This document shows positions 18,446-26,176 of a DNA stretch of 32,944 nt, in pieces (position 1 is the first letter of the stretch; each line of letters begins with the position of its first letter). The notes beneath the pieces are model-generated. The model was not told the origin of the DNA and did not search any database. It worked only from the letters and a program-made list of their open reading frames with translations. This stretch comes from an uncultured Pelagibacteraceae bacterium (GTDB lineage: Bacteria > Pseudomonadota > Alphaproteobacteria > Pelagibacterales > AG-422-B15), in assembly GCA_902619105.1 (NCBI GenBank), contig CACNCV010000006.1, positions 1 to 32,944 of the forward strand, in the 5' to 3' direction. Both the position numbers and the translations under genes were made by a program.

Positions 18446-20437
18446 ATGATTAAAAAAATTCTAATTGCGAATAGAGGAGAAATTGCGTGCAGAGTTATAC
18501 GTACAGCAAGAAAGTTGAATATCAATACGGTAGCTGTTTATTCTGATGCTGACAAAGATTCTTTGTTTGTGAAACAGGCAGATGAGTCTTACCATATAGG
18601 AGGCTCTCAGCCAGCTGAGTCTTATTTAGATATTAATAAAATCATTAATATTGCAAAAAAATCAAAGGCTGACGCAGTTCATCCAGGATACGGATTTTTA
18701 TCTGAAAATGCAGCTTTTGTTAAAAGACTGGCTAAAGAAAAAATAAAATTTATTGGACCCAATCCTAATGCTATAAAAAAAATGGGAGACAAAATTGAGT
18801 CTAAAAATCTTGCAATAAAACTTAAATTAAACGTAATACCCGGTCATACCGCTCCAGTAAAAAACTCAAAAGAAGCATTAAAAATTTCAAATAAAATTGG
18901 ATACCCGGTCTTGCTAAAAGCATCAGCTGGAGGTGGCGGTAAAGGAATGAGAATAGTAAGAAAAAATAGTGAATTAGAGGAAAATTTTAATGCTGCAAAG
19001 AGTGAGTCAAAGAAAAGCTTTGGGGATGATCGCGTGTTTATTGAAAAATATATAGAGCAACCAAGACATATTGAGATACAAATTCTTTGTGACAAACATG
19101 GAAATCAAGTTCATTTAGGTGAGAGAGAATGCTCAATTCAAAGGAGATATCAAAAAGTTATTGAGGAGTGCCCATCGCCATTTGTAGATGAAGAAATGAG
19201 AAATGAAATGGCTGCACAAGCTTTAACCCTTGCAATGGAAGTTAAATACGACTCAGCGGGGACCGTAGAATTTGTAGTAGATGCTAACAAAAATTTTTAT
19301 TTTCTCGAGATGAACACAAGACTTCAAGTTGAACATCCTGTTTCTGAGCTTGTTACAGGCGTAGATCTGGTTGAACAAATGATTTATTGCGCAGATAATA
19401 AAAAGTTAAATATATCACAAAAAGATATTAACCTTAAAGGCTGGTCAGTTGAGTCTCGTATTTATGCCGAAGATCCAACTAAAGATTTTTTACCTTCAAT
19501 TGGTAGAGTGACTGAATACATAGAGCCATCAAAAATCGAGGATAAAGATCAAATTATTAGAAATGATACAGGAATAAATCCTGGATCTGAAGTTTCTTTA
19601 TTTTATGATCCTATGATATCAAAGTTAGCGGTTCATAGTAAGGATAGAGCAACTGCAATAGACTTAATGATCAAGTCACTGCAAAATTACTACTTATCAG
19701 GAGTTGAAAATAATATTGAATTTCTGATTTCAATTTTAGATGACAAAAAATTTAGAAACGGCAAAATAAGCACAAATTTTATCAAAGAAAAATTCCCTAA
19801 GGGTTACTATTCTAATCATAATTTAAGTGAGTATAAGAAACACAGAATTGCAATTTTTGCCCAGGTTTTATTTATATTCCAATTACAAAGCAAGATACTA
19901 ACTTCAAGTGATTTTGTAATAAAGGTAGGAGAAGATTTTCTTAACCTCAAAGTTACAGAGTCTAAGTTTGAAAAAGAAAGATTTTATGGAACCTTTAAAA
20001 TAGAAAAAAAAGAGTATGAGATTGAAACATCTATAAAGCTAAACGAGAGGTTATGTCAGGTAAGTATAAATCATCAAATAGAGTATTTTAAATTAAATAA
20101 ACTTGTAAACCTTAACTCTTCGGATGTCAGTTACTATGATTGTAGATGTCAGACCATAGTTTTAAGTAAGCAACATGAAACTTACATAAGGCTTATGCCA
20201 AAAATAAAATTAGAAGATTTATCAAAAAAATTAATTTCTCCAATGCCTGGTCTAATCAAGTCAATAGACGTATCTGAAGGACAAAAAGTCAAAAGTGGAG
20301 ATCAATTGCTAATCATTGAAGCTATGAAGATGGAAAATATTTTAAAAAGTGAAAAAGACTGCGTAATTGATAAAGTTCTCATAAAGCCAGGTGATAGCGT
20401 GGGCGCTGATGAGGAGCTTATTCTATTTTCTAAATAG
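18446..20437 (+). CDS. pccA: Acyl-CoA (propionyl-CoA) carboxylase alpha subunit, biotin-containing
   Basis: This subunit carboxylates biotin with ATP and bicarbonate and carries the biotin to the beta subunit. The 663-aa product begins with biotin carboxylase (KKILIANRGEIACRVIRTA, the Gly-rich ATP loop KASAGGGGKGMRIV near 153-166, and FLEMNTRLQVEHPVSE near 285-300). A poorly conserved middle region of about 450-580 follows, corresponding to the BT linker of PCC-type enzymes. The C-terminal biotinyl domain has SPMPGLIKS and EAMKMEN, with the biotinylated Lys at 628. Length and domain order fit PccA rather than AccC, which is about 450 aa and lacks the biotinyl domain. Its stop overlaps the convergent oxygenase gene. 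Confidence 0.93.
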   Translation: MIKKILIANRGEIACRVIRTARKLNINTVAVYSDADKDSLFVKQADESYHIGGSQPAESYLDINKIINIAKKSKADAVHPGYGFLSENAAFVKRLAKEKIKFIGPNPNAIKKMGDKIESKNLAIKLKLNVIPGHTAPVKNSKEALKISNKIGYPVLLKASAGGGGKGMRIVRKNSELEENFNAAKSESKKSFGDDRVFIEKYIEQPRHIEIQILCDKHGNQVHLGERECSIQRRYQKVIEECPSPFVDEEMRNEMAAQALTLAMEVKYDSAGTVEFVVDANKNFYFLEMNTRLQVEHPVSELVTGVDLVEQMIYCADNKKLNISQKDINLKGWSVESRIYAEDPTKDFLPSIGRVTEYIEPSKIEDKDQIIRNDTGINPGSEVSLFYDPMISKLAVHSKDRATAIDLMIKSLQNYYLSGVENNIEFLISILDDKKFRNGKISTNFIKEKFPKGYYSNHNLSEYKKHRIAIFAQVLFIFQLQSKILTSSDFVIKVGEDFLNLKVTESKFEKERFYGTFKIEKKEYEIETSIKLNERLCQVSINHQIEYFKLNKLVNLNSSDVSYYDCRCQTIVLSKQHETYIRLMPKIKLEDLSKKLISPMPGLIKSIDVSEGQKVKSGDQLLIIEAMKMENILKSEKDCVIDKVLIKPGDSVGADEELILFSK

Positions 20438-21515
20438 CCAAAGTTTTTAATTTGCTCTGAAAAATATCTCTATCCATGTAGCCCTGTCTAAAGTAGCGAC
20501 GATTTTTAGTATCTTTATATGCACCCCTTCCATGCAATACACGATAATTATCTAAAATTAACATGTCACCTGGTCGTTGTTTAATGCGAATATTATTTTT
20601 TTTATCCTTAATTAAATCCCATAACTTTCTTCTTGCATTAACATAATTGTCTATTTTTTTATTTTTATCGAATGGAATTAATTCAGTTCTATTGTTGTAC
20701 CTTACTTGTATTACATTATTCATATCATCTAACTCGATCAGCTTACATTTATTTTCTAACCAGGCATTTTCATCTTTATATCTAAAAAAGGTATTGAAAG
20801 TTGTAAGCGTATTAAAGAATTGTTTATGTCTATCTCGCAAAATTCTTGCAACATTAAAACCGTCAACTATTGTATTTTCTCCACCTATTGAAGCGTTTTC
20901 TATGCAATGTAAAAAAATATAACCTTGTGTAGGGAAGCGATATGGATTGTCAGTATGATTCTCGAGTGCTCTTGTTGTCATAGTTAAGTCATAGGCTTTT
21001 TTTATGTTTTTTACATCAGCAATACCACCCCAATTTGTTTTTTTAACTGGCCCAATAAGTTTCATAAGTTCATTTAAACCATTCTTAGTTTTTGGAATAT
21101 TTCTGACTAAACAAAAACCAAATGTTTCAACAGATAATAAAATGTCAGATAACATTTTTTCATTTATTAGCAGAAAGTTATATTTTGGAATTTTAATACT
21201 TTCTTTATTCCATAAACATTTTTTGGACTTGAATTCTTCAGATTCTAGTTGATTGTAGAGATAGTCAAATTGATACGAATGTTTTGAATTATCTGAAAAT
21301 TGAATTTGTAAAACATTTTTGTTTATTTTGGCTGATTTAACGTATAAATGTTCATCTATCTCCGCGGCTTCTATTAATAGTTGATTAGTATAATTATCTC
21401 TTATCTCGCTGTTCGTACTATGCTCATAAAGCCATTGAGCATTTACTTCATAGTTCTTATTTTTATTTTTGAGATTGATAGTTTTTTTATTATTTTTTAC
21501 AGAAGTAAAGTTCAT
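20430..21515 (-). CDS. Gamma-butyrobetaine hydroxylase-like Fe(II)/2-oxoglutarate oxygenase
   Basis: TauD/TfdA-type oxygenases couple decarboxylation of 2-oxoglutarate to hydroxylation of a substrate. This 361-aa protein has a GBBH-like N-terminal domain (about 20-90, NAQWLYEHSTNSEIRDN) and the catalytic jelly roll. The iron ligands are HTD (His187, Asp189) and His328 (VLHGRG), and Arg340 is placed to bind 2-oxoglutarate. The best-known relatives make carnitine from gamma-butyrobetaine or hydroxylate trimethyllysine. The Cys-rich zinc site of the N-terminal domain of true GBBH is missing, so the substrate is uncertain. It lies one base after lipB on the same strand and overlaps the pccA stop tail to tail by eight bases. 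Confidence 0.8.
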   Translation of the reverse strand: MNFTSVKNNKKTINLKNKNKNYEVNAQWLYEHSTNSEIRDNYTNQLLIEAAEIDEHLYVKSAKINKNVLQIQFSDNSKHSYQFDYLYNQLESEEFKSKKCLWNKESIKIPKYNFLLINEKMLSDILLSVETFGFCLVRNIPKTKNGLNELMKLIGPVKKTNWGGIADVKNIKKAYDLTMTTRALENHTDNPYRFPTQGYIFLHCIENASIGGENTIVDGFNVARILRDRHKQFFNTLTTFNTFFRYKDENAWLENKCKLIELDDMNNVIQVRYNNRTELIPFDKNKKIDNYVNARRKLWDLIKDKKNNIRIKQRPGDMLILDNYRVLHGRGAYKDTKNRRYFRQGYMDRDIFQSKLKTLAI

Positions 21516-21516
21516 T

Positions 21517-22137
21517 TTAATTAAAATATTTAACTAGAGTTTTTTCTATTGTTTTATCAATTTCCATACTCTCTATATTATAACCTAAATCTGAAAAACT
21601 AGTGACAAATTTGCTACTCATTCCGCATGGCTTAATACCTTCGTAGTGACTTAAATCTGGATTTATATTTATTGAAAAACCATGGTAAGTAACCCATTTT
21701 TTTACCTTTAGACCGATACTGGCAATTTTATAGAGTTGACCATTATCTTTTTTAACGAATACTCCATGATGATCAGGTATTGCTTCTGCAACAATGTGAA
21801 AATTACTTAAAATTTCTATGATCAATTTTTCAAGTTGGTTTACAAAAAACTTAATGTCTTTTTTTCTATTATTTAAATTTATCATAAGGTAGACAACTCT
21901 TTGTCCAGGGCCATGATAAGTATATTTTCCTCCCCGATTAGTCTTAATTACAGGTATTTTATTGTTATTAAGAAGGTCACTTTTATGATCAGTAGATCCT
22001 GATGTATATATCGCTGGATGACTTAAGAGCCAAACTAGTTCGTCATTCTGGTTTTTAATTATTTCATTCACTCTATTTTCCATATATTTAAGACTTTTTA
22101 AGTAGTCTTGAGCTGAATTATCGATCTTAATTTCCAT
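21517..22137 (-). CDS. lipB: Octanoyl-[acyl-carrier-protein]:protein N-octanoyltransferase
   Basis: LipB moves octanoate from ACP to lipoyl domains of 2-oxoacid dehydrogenases and the glycine cleavage H protein; LipA then inserts sulfur. The 206-aa product has the conserved TNRGGKYTYHGPGQRVVYLM (66-85), the catalytic Lys137 in KIASIGLKV and Cys171 in IKPCGMSSK. Length is normal. LipA is not in the window. The gene is divergent from mgtE with 43 bases between the starts, and it leads a two-gene unit with the oxygenase. No classical ribosome-binding site is seen. Confidence 0.95.
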   Translation of the reverse strand: MEIKIDNSAQDYLKSLKYMENRVNEIIKNQNDELVWLLSHPAIYTSGSTDHKSDLLNNNKIPVIKTNRGGKYTYHGPGQRVVYLMINLNNRKKDIKFFVNQLEKLIIEILSNFHIVAEAIPDHHGVFVKKDNGQLYKIASIGLKVKKWVTYHGFSININPDLSHYEGIKPCGMSSKFVTSFSDLGYNIESMEIDKTIEKTLVKYFN

Positions 22138-22180
22138 GTTTTTCTGGATAATAACCTAAATTGATGTACATGTTTTTATT
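22138..22180. promoter_or_regulatory. Divergent lipB/mgtE intergenic region
   Basis: These 43 bases must serve starts in both directions. GATAAT (22147-22152, + strand) and its near complement TATTAT (22153-22148, - strand) are possible -10 boxes for mgtE and lipB. No convincing -35 is present for either. The space is too small for an M-box Mg2+ riboswitch. Confidence 0.25.
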
Positions 22181-23557
22181 ATGAATAATATTGTAAATGA
22201 AACTCCTCAAAATGAGAATATTACATTTAATAATCAATTAATTAATGATGTAATAAATTTTTGCAATAACAAAGAAAAAGATAAACTAACCAATATTATT
22301 TCTCCTCTTCATCCAGCAGATTTGGCTGATCTCTTTACTTTTCTTAGTAAAGAGCAACGATCTTACATTCTTAATAATCTTAGTGAAGACCGCTATACAG
22401 ATGTTCTTGCTGAGCTAGATGACACTATTATTGATGAAACAGTTCAAGAATTAGAGGATACTAAAGTAGTTCGCTCCATTAGTGAGATGGAGACAGATGA
22501 TGCAATTAACCTCATTGAGTCTTTGGAGCCAGCAGCTCAAAAGAAAATTTTAGACCAAGTAAACCCCACCGAGAGAGAAATTTTACAAGAAAGTCTTAAT
22601 TACCCTGAAGATACTGCTGGAAGAAGAATGCAAAAAGAATTTGTTTCAATGCCAGGCTTTTGGACAGTAGGGCAGGCCATTGATCATTTAAGAGAACAAA
22701 TTGACTTACCCGATGAATTCTACGAACTTTTTATTGTTGACCCGAGCAATAAACCGTTGGGGAGCGCTTCAGTTTCTAAAGTTCTGAAGTCACGTAGAGA
22801 TACAAAATTAAATGAAATTTTAGAAGAAAACCCAAAATTTGTTAAGGCATCTATGGATCAAGAAGAAGTAGCACTTTTCTTTGAGCAATACTCTTTGGTG
22901 TCAGCTGGAGTTGTCGATGACCAAAATAGATTAATTGGAAGAATTACGGCAGATGATATTGTGTGGGTTGTTCAAGAAGAAGCAGAAGAAGATATTTTGA
23001 GGTTGGGCGGTGTTTCAGAAAATGAGATGAACCAATCCATTGGAAGATCAACGAGGCGACGATTTATATGGTTATTTCTAAATTTATTAACCGCAATTCT
23101 TGCATCTTATGTAATAAGTCTGTTTGATGCCAGTATTGAGAAAATGGTAGCATTGGCGATTTTAATGCCAATTGTTGCATCAATGGGTGGTAATGCAGGA
23201 ACACAAACGTTAACACTAACCGTGAGAGCTATCGCAACTAAAGAATTAGTAGATAACAATAGAAGAAAAGTATTTTTCAAAGAAATTGCGATATCAATAT
23301 TAAATGGAATATTATTTGCGATTATAACAGGATTTGCCGCTTGGATTTGGTTTTCTGATCTTAGTTTATCTATAATTGTTGGAGCAGCAATGGTAATAAA
23401 TATTTTATCTGCAGGTTTATTTGGTTTCCTAATTCCTTACATTTTTAATAAAGTTAAGATTGATCCTGCTTTGGCATCAAGTGTATTTGTAACTACAATA
23501 ACTGATGTGTTTGGATTTTTATCTTTTCTAGGGCTCGCTTCAATTTATTTATTTTAG
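22181..23557 (+). CDS. mgtE: Magnesium transporter MgtE
   Basis: MgtE is a dimeric inner-membrane Mg2+ channel gated by its cytosolic domains. The 458-aa product shows the helical N domain (about 30-135, with HPADLADLF), two CBS domains (about 145-265) and a plug helix. About five transmembrane segments follow from residue 294, including LMPIVASMGGNAGTQTL (328-344) and TTITDVFGF, where Asp442 fits the pore Asp. The length is close to the characterised Thermus protein. It is a lone + strand gene whose stop overlaps the panC stop by four bases, tail to tail. Confidence 0.95.
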   Translation: MNNIVNETPQNENITFNNQLINDVINFCNNKEKDKLTNIISPLHPADLADLFTFLSKEQRSYILNNLSEDRYTDVLAELDDTIIDETVQELEDTKVVRSISEMETDDAINLIESLEPAAQKKILDQVNPTEREILQESLNYPEDTAGRRMQKEFVSMPGFWTVGQAIDHLREQIDLPDEFYELFIVDPSNKPLGSASVSKVLKSRRDTKLNEILEENPKFVKASMDQEEVALFFEQYSLVSAGVVDDQNRLIGRITADDIVWVVQEEAEEDILRLGGVSENEMNQSIGRSTRRRFIWLFLNLLTAILASYVISLFDASIEKMVALAILMPIVASMGGNAGTQTLTLTVRAIATKELVDNNRRKVFFKEIAISILNGILFAIITGFAAWIWFSDLSLSIIVGAAMVINILSAGLFGFLIPYIFNKVKIDPALASSVFVTTITDVFGFLSFLGLASIYLF

Positions 23558-24387
23558 ATTTTTATATTGTCAATTAATCGAGTATTACCTATTTTAGCCG
23601 CAATAAATATTCTTGATTTATCGCTTATTTTTTTTCGAACAGAGAGATCATCATTTAATACAGTCAGATAATCAATTTTATCAACACCATGATCTATCAA
23701 GTCTTTTTTTGTGTGATTAAGTATTTTATTAATCTTTAACTTGGTTCTAATCAATGGTGGTAATTTTTTAAGTAATTTGTTGATTTTAATAGCAATTTTA
23801 AATTCCTGATCACTTAAGTAGCTATTTCTTGATGAAAGTGGAAGCCCATTTCTATCCCTAACAGTTTTAACACATATAATCCTTGTATTTAATTTTAATG
23901 ACTCAGTCATTTTTTTAATTACTAAATACTGTTGATAATCTTTTTCACCAAAAAATGCCGCGTCTGGCTGCACTATATCAAAAAGTTTAAGTACAATATT
24001 TTTTACACCTGGAAAGTAATTTGGCCTTGATTTACCACATAGTCGTTTCTCAATTGCAAACTGTGGACAATTATGTTTTGTTTTATGGGAGAGAATGTGT
24101 TTTTGTATTGGAGTAAAGACAATATCAGCGCCGTATTTTTTTAAAACTTTAAGATCATTTTTGAGCGTCCTTGGGTAATCTTTATAATCTTCTTTTGGTC
24201 CAAATTGTGTAGGGTTAACAAAAATACTAACTACAACAATTGATTTAAGTTTTTTTGACTCCTTTACTAATTTTAAATGTCCTGCATGTAGAGCTCCCAT
24301 TGTGGGTGTTAAGTGAATTTTAAAACCATCGCTTTTATATCGATTTAGGATTTTATCGAGATATTTTATACTCTTAACTAATTTCAT
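23554..24387 (-). CDS. panC: Pantothenate synthetase (pantoate--beta-alanine ligase)
   Basis: PanC joins pantoate and beta-alanine using ATP, the last step to vitamin B5 and on to coenzyme A. From the ATG at 24387 the product is 277 aa with PTMGALHAGHLKLV (27-40), FVNPTQFGPKEDY, FFGEKDYQQ and LSSRNSYLS, the complete set of ATP- and pantoate-binding motifs. An upstream in-frame ATG at 24420 would add 11 hydrophobic residues not seen in the family, so I rejected it. The start overlaps the end of the phosphodiesterase gene by 14 bases. panB and panD are not in the window. Confidence 0.94.
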   Translation of the reverse strand: MKLVKSIKYLDKILNRYKSDGFKIHLTPTMGALHAGHLKLVKESKKLKSIVVVSIFVNPTQFGPKEDYKDYPRTLKNDLKVLKKYGADIVFTPIQKHILSHKTKHNCPQFAIEKRLCGKSRPNYFPGVKNIVLKLFDIVQPDAAFFGEKDYQQYLVIKKMTESLKLNTRIICVKTVRDRNGLPLSSRNSYLSDQEFKIAIKINKLLKKLPPLIRTKLKINKILNHTKKDLIDHGVDKIDYLTVLNDDLSVRKKISDKSRIFIAAKIGNTRLIDNIKI

Positions 24388-25060
24388 TATATATATCTTC
24401 AAAAATAATATTATCTGCAAACTTCTTTGACAAATTATACTTTTCCATATTATTAATTGTCCAAGTTAATAGTGTAATATTTTTCTTCCTTATACTTTGA
24501 ATATTTCTCATACTTATTTTTTCTACATCAACCGCTAAAAAATTAATGCCGAGATGAGAAATCTCTTTAAAATCGATGTTATCATTACTGGTTATCAGGC
24601 CTGTTTTATAAAATGGAGCATTGATTTTAAACCATTCACACATTTTATAATCAAATGACTGCAAAGCAATTTCCCCATTGTAAGCTCGAATTATTTCGAT
24701 TAACCTTTCTTCAATTTCAGGATTAAAACCAGATTTTATTTCAATTAAAATAGGTGTTTGGCCATCTACTAAATGCAGCATCTCATCGAGTGATGGTATT
24801 TTACAATCTGTGTCTAAAAGCTTTAGTTTTTTAATTTCGTTTGTACTTAGATCATTAATATTAGAATTTATTCCACACATCCTTTTTAAATCGTAATCAT
24901 GAAATACTATAATTTCTTTATCCTTAGATAAGACAATATCACATTCTATTGCAAGGTTGTGTTCCATTGCATTTTCAAATGCTTCCAAAGAATTTTCAAT
25001 GATTAATTTTTTATCATGAAGCCCTCTATGGGCAATCGGACGATCAAGAAAAGGTTTCAT
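24374..25060 (-). CDS. ugpQ: Glycerophosphodiester phosphodiesterase (cytosolic, UgpQ-like)
   Basis: This family hydrolyses glycerophosphodiesters to glycerol-3-phosphate and an alcohol. The 228-aa product has the GDPD signature: His11-Arg12 in IAHRG, Glu39 and Asp41 in ECDIVLSKD, and His54 in VFHDYDL, followed by PILIEIKSG and a late LLTWTIN. No signal peptide is seen, so the enzyme should be cytosolic, like UgpQ rather than periplasmic GlpQ. No Ugp transporter genes are adjacent, so the symbol rests on similarity in type only. It overlaps RidA by one base (TAATG) and panC by 14 bases. Confidence 0.85.
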   Translation of the reverse strand: MKPFLDRPIAHRGLHDKKLIIENSLEAFENAMEHNLAIECDIVLSKDKEIIVFHDYDLKRMCGINSNINDLSTNEIKKLKLLDTDCKIPSLDEMLHLVDGQTPILIEIKSGFNPEIEERLIEIIRAYNGEIALQSFDYKMCEWFKINAPFYKTGLITSNDNIDFKEISHLGINFLAVDVEKISMRNIQSIRKKNITLLTWTINNMEKYNLSKKFADNIIFEDIYNEIS

Positions 25061-25524
25061 TATTTCAGAATTTCAAATATTGATGCAACTTCAACACTAG
25101 CATTTTTTGGAAGAGAGTTTGCTCCCACCGCAATTCTTGAATGCTTTCCTTTTTCTCCCATAATATCGCAAACAACATCTGATGCACCATTGATGACTAA
25201 GGGATGGTCAGAAAATGAATGATCAGCATTTACGTAACCAGCAACATGAATACAATTAAAATCACTAAGTTCACATGAAGGGTTTAGTTGATCTAATATA
25301 GACAAAGTATTAAGCATACATATGCGTGATCCATATGATGCCTCCTTAATATCAGTTTCTGATGGAACTTTACCAGTTATAATTTTTTCATCTTTTATAG
25401 GAAGTTGCCCAGATACATAAACTAAGTTGCCTATTTTTTTAAATGGCAAATAGTTCCCAAGAGTTACAAGCTTAAATTGCTTATAATCTTGTTCTACTTC
25501 GAGTATTTTATCCGCTAATTTCAT
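25060..25524 (-). CDS. RidA (YjgF/YER057c) family protein
   Basis: RidA-type proteins form trimers and hydrolyse reactive enamine/imine intermediates released by PLP enzymes; some subgroups have other or unknown activities. From the ATG at 25524 the product is 154 aa, the longer alphaproteobacterial subgroup rather than the ~128-aa classic RidA. It includes VYVSGQLPI (36-44), GYVNADHSFSDHPLVINGAS and Arg130 in GKHSRIAVG, matching the substrate-carboxylate Arg of RidA. Glu145 in SVEVASIF also fits. A longer frame from 25611 would run into the HAD gene with an atypical N terminus and was rejected. The start overlaps the HAD gene by 17 bases. Confidence 0.85.
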   Translation of the reverse strand: MKLADKILEVEQDYKQFKLVTLGNYLPFKKIGNLVYVSGQLPIKDEKIITGKVPSETDIKEASYGSRICMLNTLSILDQLNPSCELSDFNCIHVAGYVNADHSFSDHPLVINGASDVVCDIMGEKGKHSRIAVGANSLPKNASVEVASIFEILK

Positions 25525-26173
25525 TAATAAGAAAATTATATATATCTTTCCAACTATATGCACGAAAATCTGCCTCTTTCGGTGAAACTGCAAGTTTAGA
25601 TAATCGTTCATCAGATATGTAGTGAATAGTTTTAGATCTTGATACTTCTTCTTTTACGGAGGATATGTGGGGAGCTAAATCATCTATAAAAAAAACTTTT
25701 TCTTTAAAGTCTCTAATTAATTCTCTAACTACCAACCCTTTTGGTCCGTTTCCAGCAATTATTTGAAGATTAAGACCATTCTTTTGAAAACAATGCTTTC
25801 TATCATCCAAATATTTGAATGGAATATTAGTCAGCACTAAGATTTGAAAATTAGAGTCCAAAAGTTTATTGATAAAGTGTATTGATCCTTCGACAAAAGT
25901 TATATCTTTTGATTCTGTTCGAAAAAAATCGTCTAAATATTCAAGTATAACTTCATTAGATGCAACTTCATCAGTTCCTTTTTGTTTTATATTTCCAAAA
26001 AGAGCGTATGAAGTTAGATCGTACCAAAATCCTTTTTTTTCTAAATAAATTTCAAAGCATTTTACAAAATTTAATAAGACTTCATCAGCATCAGTTATAA
26101 GCAGTGGTTTATCCTTTAAAAGGGCAGCTTTGTTTATTTGCTTTTGAAGGCCATCAGATAGCTTATGTGACAC
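25508..26173 (-). CDS. HAD-superfamily hydrolase of unknown function
   Basis: The 221-aa product has the HAD phosphohydrolase motifs: motif I ITDADEVLL with the nucleophile Asp28 and acid Asp30, motif II VLTNIP (Thr115), motif III Lys145 in NGPKG, and motif IV FFIDDLAPH (Asp164, Asp165). An alpha-helical cap probably lies around residues 35-95. All catalytic positions are present, so it should be active, but I cannot name a substrate. It starts three bases after the aldehyde dehydrogenase stop and overlaps the RidA gene, so it belongs to the same transcript. No signal peptide or membrane segment is seen. Confidence 0.75.
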   Translation of the reverse strand: MSHKLSDGLQKQINKAALLKDKPLLITDADEVLLNFVKCFEIYLEKKGFWYDLTSYALFGNIKQKGTDEVASNEVILEYLDDFFRTESKDITFVEGSIHFINKLLDSNFQILVLTNIPFKYLDDRKHCFQKNGLNLQIIAGNGPKGLVVRELIRDFKEKVFFIDDLAPHISSVKEEVSRSKTIHYISDERLSKLAVSPKEADFRAYSWKDIYNFLINEISG

Positions 26174-26176
26174 TAA

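Noticed and set aside
22138-22180. Mg2+ riboswitch (M-box) before mgtE
   Set aside because: Only 43 bases separate the divergent starts, far too few for an M-box, and no such fold is apparent.
24388-24420. Upstream ATG extending panC by 11 hydrophobic residues
   Set aside because: PanC proteins start just before the PTMGALH region; the extra residues lie within the phosphodiesterase gene and look like its AT-rich codons read in another frame.
25525-25611. Upstream ATG extending the RidA-family protein by 29 residues
   Set aside because: The added sequence lies inside the HAD gene and resembles no RidA N terminus; the ATG at 25524 starts MKLADKILEVEQ, which fits the 154-aa subgroup.
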